A stretch of 64,000 nucleotides of DNA from Mayfieldus sp963781495 (GTDB taxonomy: Bacteria > Actinomycetota > Thermoleophilia > Solirubrobacterales > 70-9). The stretch covers positions 434,001-498,000 of the forward strand of contig CAWAFX010000002.1 of the NCBI GenBank assembly GCA_963781495.1, given 5' to 3'. The position numbers and the translations under genes were made by a program. The notes under the pieces are model-generated. The model saw only the letters and a list, made by a program, of their open reading frames with translations, did no database searches and was not told the DNA's origin. Shown here in pieces: positions 58,401-64,000 of the stretch (within the stretch, counting starts at the first letter, position 1; each line of letters starts with the position of its first letter).

Positions 58401-60562
58401 TGTTCGACGCACTTGCGCGTCTCGCCGATCGCCGCGCGAAGCGAGTCGTGCTCTTCGGAGCGCTGTTCTTTGCCGTCGCCGGGGCGCTGGGCGGCTCGGT
58501 AGCAAACCGTCTCGCCCCCTACGGCGCCGACGATCCGGCAACCGAGACGGTCAAGGCGACCAACCTGCTCGAGGACGCCGGCTATCGCAGCACCGCCCTC
58601 GTCGTGCTCGTCCAGCACGCAAAGGTCTCCGATCCGGCCACCCGCCGGCGGGTCGAGGGAATCGAGGGCTGGCTTCGCAGGCGGCCGCTCGTCGCCTCGG
58701 TCAACGGCTATTACGACAGCGGCTCCCGCGCCTTCGTCTCCCGCGACGGCAACTCGACCTACGTCGCCGTCGCCCTGAAGCCGACCGGCGACAAGGAGCT
58801 CCAGGACGCGGCAAAGCAGGTCGACGACCAACTTCAGCTCGAACACCGCACGGGGGTGCTGGTCGGCGGCCCGGCGCTGGCCCAGCAGCAGGTCAACGAC
58901 CAGGTCGAGAAGGACCTGCGGATCGCCGAGATGCTCGCCTTCCCGCTGCTCTTCCTGCTCTCTTTCTGGTTCTTCCGCAGCGGGGTCGCGGCGCTTCTGC
59001 CGCCGCTGATCGGAGCCTTCGCGATCGTCGGCACATTCCTCGTCCTGCGGCTGGCGAGTGAGTTCGTCTCGGTGTCGATCTTTGCCCTCAACCTGACCAC
59101 CGGGCTCGGGCTCGGGCTGGCGATCGATTACAGCCTCTTTGTCGTCTCCCGCTACCGCGAGGAGATAGCCAAGAGTGGCCCCGGCCTGACCGCCATGCGG
59201 GTGACGATGGCAACCGCCGGGCGCACCGTCCTCTTCTCCTCGCTCACCGTCGCCGCCGCGCTCGCCTCGCTGCTCGTCTTCCCGCAGCGCTTCCTCTATT
59301 CGATGGGCCTGGGCGGCGCGCTGGTGGCGCTGCTCGCCGCCAGCGTGGCGCTGACGGTGCTGCCCGCCGTGCTGGCGCTGCTCGGCAACCGCGTCAACTC
59401 CCTGTCACCGTCGTTCCTCGCCCGCCGGGCCGAGCGCGACGCCCGCCCGGCCAAGGACGGGTTCTGGTACCGGCTCTCGCGCTTCGTGATGCGGCGCCCG
59501 ATCCCGATCGCCACCGCCAGCGCGGGCCTGCTGCTGGTGCTTGGGATTCCGTTCTACGCGATCAAGTTCACAGAGGTCGACCCCTCGATCCTGCCCAAGG
59601 ACGCGAGCGCGCGCCAGGTCTACGCGGCGATGCGGACCGATTTTCCGCCCTACCGCGACACCCCGATCCAGGTCGTCGTAGATGGCGGCGGGCCAAAGGC
59701 CGCTGCCAAGGTCCGCGCCGAGGTCAGCCGGGTGCCGGGGGTCGGTGCCGCGCTGCCGCCCCAACGCCTCGGCAACGGGGTGACCCTGATCCAGGCGCCG
59801 TCGAAGAGTGCCTTTCTGACCGACTCGAGCAAGACCTCGGTTCGCCAGATCAGGGATCAACCGCAACCGGCCGGCAGCCAAGTCCTTGTCACCGGGGCGA
59901 CAGCCGACTTCGTCGACTTCCAGCACAGCCTCGCGCGCCACCTGCCGATCGCGGTGGCGATCATCGTCGTCGCGACGCTGGTGATCCTCTTCCTGATGAC
60001 AGGCTCGGTGGTTCTGCCGGTCAAGTCGCTGCTGATGAACGTCCTCAACCTCAGCGCCGTGTTCGGGATCCTCGTCTTCATCTTCCAGGACGGCCGGCTC
60101 GAGGGATTGCTCTCCTATAGCGGCCAGGGTGCCCTGGAGCAGACGATGCCGATCCTGCTCTTCGCGGTCGCCTTCGGGCTCTCGACCGACTACGCCGTCT
60201 TCCTGCTCTCGCGGATCAAGGAGGCCCGCGACCACGGCGCCCCCGACGGCGAGGCGGTGGCGATCGGCCTCGAACGCACCGGGCGGATAGTCACCGCGGC
60301 GGCGCTGCTGTTCGCGGTCGCGATCGGCGCCTTTGCGACCTCGAAGATCATTTTCATCAAGGAGAACGGGGTCGGTACCGCGCTGGCGGTTTTGATCGAC
60401 GCGTCGATCATCAGGGCGCTCCTGGTCCCATCGCTGATGGAGCTACTCGGCAAGTGGAACTGGTGGGCGCCGAAACCGCTCCGCCGCCTGCACGACCGGC
60501 TCGGCTTCACCGAGTCCGAGGATCCGCGGCCGCCCCGGGGCGCTGAACCGGGCGCCGCCTGA
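58400..60562 (+). CDS. MMPL/RND-family transporter
   Basis: 720 residues from the ATG at 58400 (AAGGAGG upstream). Twelve predicted transmembrane helices: one at about 15-33, extracytoplasmic domain to 175, then five helices from 176-350, a cytoplasmic loop, one helix at about 378-400, a second extracytoplasmic domain and five helices from 512 to 690. MMPL hallmarks: GLGLGLAIDYSLFVVSRYREE and GLSTDYAVFLLSRIKEAR, each with the intramembrane Asp-Tyr pair for proton coupling. Exports lipids, peptidolipids or drugs in actinobacteria. TGATG overlap with padR; NTF2-like gene follows after 9 bp. Confidence 0.92.
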   Translation: MFDALARLADRRAKRVVLFGALFFAVAGALGGSVANRLAPYGADDPATETVKATNLLEDAGYRSTALVVLVQHAKVSDPATRRRVEGIEGWLRRRPLVASVNGYYDSGSRAFVSRDGNSTYVAVALKPTGDKELQDAAKQVDDQLQLEHRTGVLVGGPALAQQQVNDQVEKDLRIAEMLAFPLLFLLSFWFFRSGVAALLPPLIGAFAIVGTFLVLRLASEFVSVSIFALNLTTGLGLGLAIDYSLFVVSRYREEIAKSGPGLTAMRVTMATAGRTVLFSSLTVAAALASLLVFPQRFLYSMGLGGALVALLAASVALTVLPAVLALLGNRVNSLSPSFLARRAERDARPAKDGFWYRLSRFVMRRPIPIATASAGLLLVLGIPFYAIKFTEVDPSILPKDASARQVYAAMRTDFPPYRDTPIQVVVDGGGPKAAAKVRAEVSRVPGVGAALPPQRLGNGVTLIQAPSKSAFLTDSSKTSVRQIRDQPQPAGSQVLVTGATADFVDFQHSLARHLPIAVAIIVVATLVILFLMTGSVVLPVKSLLMNVLNLSAVFGILVFIFQDGRLEGLLSYSGQGALEQTMPILLFAVAFGLSTDYAVFLLSRIKEARDHGAPDGEAVAIGLERTGRIVTAAALLFAVAIGAFATSKIIFIKENGVGTALAVLIDASIIRALLVPSLMELLGKWNWWAPKPLRRLHDRLGFTESEDPRPPRGAEPGAA

Positions 60563-60571
60563 GGTGCATCG

Positions 60572-61021
60572 ATGTACAAGGCAATAGCGCGACGCAAGGC
60601 CCAGGCCACATTCGACGCTCTCAGCCGCGGCGACTGGGAGTCGGCAGCAAAGGATGTCGCGCCCGACGTCCACCACGTGTTTCCGGGCGACAACGCGATC
60701 GGCGGTGAGCGCCACTCCAAGCAGGCGTTGGAGCGCTGGTTCGAACGCCTCTACCGCCTTATCCCCGAACTCCACTTCGAGGTTCGGCGGATCTCCGTCA
60801 CGGGCTGGCCCTGGGACATGATGGTCGCGGTCGAATGGACCGACCACGGCCATGCCGTCGACGGCGTCGCCTACGAGAACGAGGGCGCCCACTGGATCAG
60901 ACTCCAGCGCGGCAAGGCAACGTACATCCACGCCTACCTCGACACCGAGAAGTTGACCGCGATCTGCGACCGCCTCGCCGCGGCCGGGGTCGAGGAGGCG
61001 GCGGCACCACCGATCAGCTGA
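60572..61021 (+). CDS. SnoaL/NTF2-like protein
   Basis: 149 residues. The cone-shaped fold is suggested by ATFDALSRGDWESAAKDVAPDVHHVFPGDNAIGGERHSKQALERWFERLYRLIPELHFEVRRISVTGWPWD and later strands (GHAVDGVAYENEGAHWIRLQRGKATYIHAYLDTEK). Similar proteins are polyketide cyclases, isomerases or ligand binders; catalytic residues cannot be stated. GAGGTG sits 6 nt before the ATG. It follows the MMPL gene by 9 bp and probably is co-regulated by PadR. Confidence 0.72.
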   Translation: MYKAIARRKAQATFDALSRGDWESAAKDVAPDVHHVFPGDNAIGGERHSKQALERWFERLYRLIPELHFEVRRISVTGWPWDMMVAVEWTDHGHAVDGVAYENEGAHWIRLQRGKATYIHAYLDTEKLTAICDRLAAAGVEEAAAPPIS

Positions 61022-61035
61022 AGTGGGTCCGCCCG

Positions 61036-62382
61036 CTAGCGGCGATGGCGCGCATGGACCCGGACGGTTCCCGGGTTGGTGCCCTGCAGCGAGACGACTA
61101 TCCGGTACCTGCGCCCTGCCTTTAGCCGCCTCCGCACGGTCAGCTTTCCCTTCGCGTTCGTCTGCCGGCGCAGCAGCTTGCGCCCGAATCGAACGCTGGC
61201 ACCCTGCACCGGGAGCATTTGCGTGCCCTCCAGGACCCGGGCCCGAATGCGGAAGCGAACCCGGCGGCCGGGCCTCGGATGGCGCGGCTTCACGCTCGCC
61301 CGCAGCGACGCCGCGTTGGCGCCGGCGCAAGTGGCGAAGACGTAGCAGCGCAGTGCCGGCTCCTCGTTGACCTCCGGGGCGCCGACAGCATTGACCGGCG
61401 ACGCGACCGCGATCAGTCCCGGGGCCGATGCGAGCTGCTGCTCGTAGGTGTTCGCCGACAGGGGGTCGACGCCCGGCATCATCGCCTGGGTGCAGACGGT
61501 CGGGCTGATCCTGCCCGGTGAGGCGGGGCCGGGGTGGGTGAGCGCGTCGACCGCCAGTGCGTAGGCGACTGGGTCCTCGGTGCCGATTCCGAGGTGCTCG
61601 TAGGGATCGGTGGGGCAGACGTCTTGGGTGGCGACATTGGTGATCTGGCCGCCGCCGGTGTGCAGGGCGGCGCTGGCGTGCTGGTTGTCTGTGGCCGGCT
61701 GCACGACTTCGTCGTTGTGCGTGTAGACCTCGGTGTAGGAGATTCCCGGGAAGGTCTCGGCGTAGCTGTTGATCGCCTTGATGAAGTTCGAGCCCGCGAA
61801 CTGCTGCCAGTCGGCGGGCGGGCAGCCGCTGCCGCAACCACCGGGTGACTGCACGGTGGTCCCGTGGTTGGAGCCCGAGAAGCCGATCACGTCGTCGACC
61901 ATCGAACGGGTGTCGGGCCAGAAGCGAAGCGGCCAGCGCATCGACATGCCGCCCTGGCTGTGGCCCACCACCGCGATCGGGCGCCCCGCCATTGCGTACA
62001 TCTTGCGGATGTTGAAGACGAGGTACTCGCCCGAGTCCTGGATGTCGCCGAGGGTGTTGGAGGGCGCCGTGTAGGCGCACCAGGGAATCCCCAGCTTGTC
62101 GAAGGCCGGCTCGTAGTTCCAGGAATAGTTCTGCTCGGGCGTCACCCCGGTGGCGGGATTGAGCAGGACCGGTTCACGGGAGGCGTTGCGGACTCCTGGG
62201 CTGCACTTCAGCGACGCCTCGAGTTGGGCGGCGGGGATGCTGAGCGGAGGCCCGGGCTGGTCGAGCGGTGCATAGGCCGGCTGCGCCAACGCCCCCGGGA
62301 CGAGCAGCAGGCCGAGGGCGAGCACCGCGACGATCACCGCTGCCAGCCGTCCGCCCCCCAGAAGGCGAATTCTCCTGCGCAC
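61036..62382 (-). CDS. Secreted lipase (alpha/beta hydrolase) with basic C-terminal module
   Basis: 448 residues from the GTG at 62382, preceded by TACCGT exactly 6 nt upstream (a TTG at 62397 lies before this -10). Signal peptide VIVAVLALGLLLVPGALA. The lipase core has GHSQGG with S142, resembling CALB-type lipases, and a Cys pair (C60/C102). A basic carboxy-terminal module (about 365-448: SVKPRHPRPGRRVRFRIRARV ... GKLTVRRRLKAGRRYRIV ... RHRR) matches the one in the phosphoesterase at 54041. The TTG/ATG ambiguity is resolved by the promoter geometry. Convergent with the NTF2-like gene. Confidence 0.82.
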   Translation of the reverse strand: MRRRIRLLGGGRLAAVIVAVLALGLLLVPGALAQPAYAPLDQPGPPLSIPAAQLEASLKCSPGVRNASREPVLLNPATGVTPEQNYSWNYEPAFDKLGIPWCAYTAPSNTLGDIQDSGEYLVFNIRKMYAMAGRPIAVVGHSQGGMSMRWPLRFWPDTRSMVDDVIGFSGSNHGTTVQSPGGCGSGCPPADWQQFAGSNFIKAINSYAETFPGISYTEVYTHNDEVVQPATDNQHASAALHTGGGQITNVATQDVCPTDPYEHLGIGTEDPVAYALAVDALTHPGPASPGRISPTVCTQAMMPGVDPLSANTYEQQLASAPGLIAVASPVNAVGAPEVNEEPALRCYVFATCAGANAASLRASVKPRHPRPGRRVRFRIRARVLEGTQMLPVQGASVRFGRKLLRRQTNAKGKLTVRRRLKAGRRYRIVVSLQGTNPGTVRVHARHRR

Positions 62383-62388
62383 GCCTTC

Positions 62389-62394
62389 ACGGTA
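62389..62394 (-). promoter_or_regulatory. -10 element TACCGT for the lipase gene
   Basis: TACCGT, 6 nt, GTG at 62382 on the minus strand. No ribosome-binding site; leaderless. Confidence 0.45.
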
Positions 62395-62449
62395 CAACGG
62401 CGGCCACCGGAGGGCGGCGGTTCGGGAACGCTCTACCGCAAGCGCCTGA

Positions 62450-63295
62450 TCAGGCGAATGCGTTGGCGGCGCGCCGGCGCAGATCCGAGTTCAGCGCCTG
62501 GGTGATCTGGCTCGGCAGGTCGGCGACCGGTATTCCCTGATCGCCGTGCAGGCCCGGGACCCGGAAGGCGTAGAGCGGCGTCTGCACGCCGTAGCCGCGG
62601 ATCTCGCGCAGCAGGCCGTTGGCGTCGGTGTCGGCGGCCTGCGGTCCGCAGAGAACGATCGCCGTCGGCTCCAGCGCCGACAGGGCCCGCTCGAGGCGGT
62701 CGCCACCGAGGTCGCTGGAAAGCGCGAGGACGCGGAAGCCCGCGCGGCGCAGGGCGAGGTCCAGCGCCTGCGCGTGGACCGCCTCGACCCCGGCATCCTC
62801 GCCGGTCTCAAGCAGCAGGACTCCAGCCGGGCGCGACGCCGGCGGCGCCAGCCGGCGGGCGCCGTGCAGCCACCCCGTCGCCCAGCGGCAGCCGAACTCC
62901 AGCTCCGCCTTGCGGTCGGGCTCGGTCGCGAGCTGGTCCAGGGTCGGAAGCAGAAGCTCTTCGATCGAGCGCTCCAGGGGCCGCAGCGCAAGGCTCTCCT
63001 CCATCGCCCGTTCGGCGGCCTCCTCGTCAAAGCTCTCGAGCGCCGCGTGCAGCCCGGAAGAGGTCGCGGGCGCATTCTGGCGCTGACGGGAGAGCTCGAT
63101 CGCGGTGCTGATGTTGCCGGTCTCGGCCAGCGCATCGCGCAGGGTCTGAAGCTCGACGAGCTCGTACTGGCGGTGGTTGCCGGGGGTCCGCTCGGGCTGC
63201 GGAAAGCCGAAGCGCCGTTCCCAGCTACGCAGGGTGTTTGGACTGACGCCGAGTATCTCCGCGGCGGCGTTGGTTCGGATTCCACTACTCATCAT
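62450..63295 (-). CDS. MerR-type regulator with cobalamin-binding-like domain
   Basis: 281 residues from the ATG at 63295 (or 63292), with GAGGGGG just upstream. N-terminal MerR HTH: IRTNAAAEILGVSPNTLRSWERRFGFPQPERTPGNHRQYE. The middle is a helical bundle (about 80-165) and the C-terminus has a Rossmann-type fold like B12-binding domains of CarH/LitR: VLLLETGEDAGVEAVHAQALDLALRRAGFRVLALSSDLGG, then ALEPTAIVLCG. The usual DxHxxG is only partly kept (VEAVHAQA), so cobalamin binding is doubtful. No carotenoid gene is nearby. Possible light- or stress-sensing regulator. Confidence 0.78.
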   Translation of the reverse strand: MMSSGIRTNAAAEILGVSPNTLRSWERRFGFPQPERTPGNHRQYELVELQTLRDALAETGNISTAIELSRQRQNAPATSSGLHAALESFDEEAAERAMEESLALRPLERSIEELLLPTLDQLATEPDRKAELEFGCRWATGWLHGARRLAPPASRPAGVLLLETGEDAGVEAVHAQALDLALRRAGFRVLALSSDLGGDRLERALSALEPTAIVLCGPQAADTDANGLLREIRGYGVQTPLYAFRVPGLHGDQGIPVADLPSQITQALNSDLRRRAANAFA

Positions 63296-63405
63296 CGACC
63301 CCCTCAGGTTCAACGTCGGAAGCTCAATTCCCGGCGCATTGCGCAGGTTTACTGCGCTTATCGGCAAACCTGCCGGAATCTGTTAGGGAACTTGCAGGCT
63401 GGCTG

Positions 63406-64000
63406 TCAGCCGTCTTGCAATCCGGCCACCGTCACCGGTTGGCCGGTGGCGCGAGCACGCCACATCGCGGTGTCGGCGGCGTGCAGAAGCTGCGACGGCT
63501 CTTCCCCGTGCTCCGGGCAGGCGACGATCCCCGCCGAGACCGTGATCCGCAGCCCGCTGGCCCGTTCGAGCCTGGCGAGAATCTCGGTCAGCCGGCGCGC
63601 CATCTGCGCGGCCGACTCGGCGGTCTGGTTGGGCGCCAGCACGTAGAGGCCGTCGCCCTCGGTCTGGAAGGCCTCGTCCATGAGCCGGATGCTGCCGCGG
63701 ACGGCGTGGGAGAGCACGCCCATCGCCTCGTCCGGGTTCTGGGCACCGGGGCCGTCGAAGTCGAGGACCAGGAGCGCGAACGGCGATCCGTAGCGCTTGG
63801 TCAGGGCGACCATCTGCTCGAGACGATGCTCCATCTGGCCGCCGTTGAGAAGGCCGGTCGTCAGGTCGGTGCCGGCGGTCTGCTGGGTCAGGGTCTCGAC
63901 CGTACGGCCGGTGATCCGGGTGAACAATGCCGCCAGCCGCTCGGCGGCCTCGCCGAAGAGCTCGGGATCGGCGTCGGAGAGCTCCATCCGCAGGGTCGCC
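63406..64000 (-). CDS. GGDEF-domain protein, partial (5' end outside the window) with degenerate active site
   Basis: Frame is open beyond 64000; an ATG at 63987 is possible but the gene probably starts further out. The visible 197 residues contain a GGDEF-type domain: DLTTGLLNGGQMEHRLEQMVALTKRYGSPFALLVLDFDG, then TEGDGLYVLAPNQTAESAAQMARRLTEIL, and SGLRITVSAGIVACPEHGEEPSQLLHAADTAMWRAR. The signature GG(D/E)EF is replaced by GDGLY, so diguanylate cyclase activity is doubtful; a c-di-GMP/GTP sensing or scaffold role is more likely. A receptor domain may lie upstream. MerR gene lies downstream on the same strand. Confidence 0.75.
   Translation of the reverse strand, partial: ATLRMELSDADPELFGEAAERLAALFTRITGRTVETLTQQTAGTDLTTGLLNGGQMEHRLEQMVALTKRYGSPFALLVLDFDGPGAQNPDEAMGVLSHAVRGSIRLMDEAFQTEGDGLYVLAPNQTAESAAQMARRLTEILARLERASGLRITVSAGIVACPEHGEEPSQLLHAADTAMWRARATGQPVTVAGLQDG

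Overview
The window is a GC-rich, gene-dense stretch of bacterial chromosome made almost entirely of housekeeping and metabolic genes. GTG starts are frequent, neighbouring genes often overlap by a few bases, and many genes have no Shine-Dalgarno sequence. The gene content (RemA-like DUF370 protein, dimeric class II glycyl-tRNA synthetase, PucR and MerR regulators, LytR-CpsA-Psr protein, secreted hydrolases with basic C-terminal modules, succinate dehydrogenase with a CCG-domain subunit) suggests a deep-branching actinobacterium of the Thermoleophilia (Solirubrobacterales/Gaiellales type). That placement is inference. I see no phage, transposase, integrase, CRISPR array or rRNA. One tRNA (Gln, TTG) is present.

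Layout. 1-4.9 kb: small membrane proteins, a GAP-family membrane protein, an ABC1/AarF kinase, a glycerophosphodiester phosphodiesterase and a lipoprotein. 4.9-8.9 kb: prs-glmU, two membrane proteins, tRNA-Gln. 8.9-12.4 kb: clpP divergent from an SRPBCC-ArsR pair with a double palindromic operator, a second SRPBCC protein and a PucR regulator. 12.2-16.7 kb: a minus-strand operon tatD-ksgA-ispE-DedA/PAP2 fusion plus a secreted protein. 16.8-23 kb: metG, RemA-like protein, ATP-grasp, rsmI, ROK kinase, LCP protein, FmdB-like protein. 23-30.3 kb: glycyl-tRNA synthetase and acyl-CoA ligase (ATGA-coupled), TetR, an R2lox-like oxidase fused to SCP2, an amidase and a lysyl-oxidase-like protein without its histidine cluster. 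30.3-37.8 kb: TetR, metallo-hydrolases, a membrane glycosyltransferase, lon, hsp20. 38-46.9 kb: fatty-acid hydroxylase, secreted esterase, 2-hydroxyacid dehydrogenase, nucleoid-type regulator, family-2 glycosyltransferase, malate and isocitrate dehydrogenases, cNMP-binding protein and AidB-like acyl-CoA dehydrogenase. 46.9-53.7 kb: a 44-residue membrane peptide, M28 and M50 peptidases, sdhA-sdhB-sdhE. 54-57.8 kb: secreted phosphoesterase, asd, lysC. 57.8-64 kb: PadR-MMPL exporter, NTF2-like protein, secreted lipase, MerR regulator and a GGDEF protein cut by the window edge.

Functional links. Malate dehydrogenase, isocitrate dehydrogenase and succinate dehydrogenase supply three TCA steps. lysC-asd open the aspartate pathway, prs-glmU supply PRPP and UDP-GlcNAc, and hsp20-lon form a protein quality-control pair.

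The most useful non-gene signals are: a recurrent TANNNT hexamer 6-8 nt before the start codon, indicating leaderless mRNAs and fixing many starts; two places where divergent -10 elements overlap; a tandem-hairpin repeat about 20 nt after two stop codons; and several perfect palindromes beside regulator genes. No new multi-gene system stands out. The strongest unusual protein is the R2lox-SCP2 fusion.
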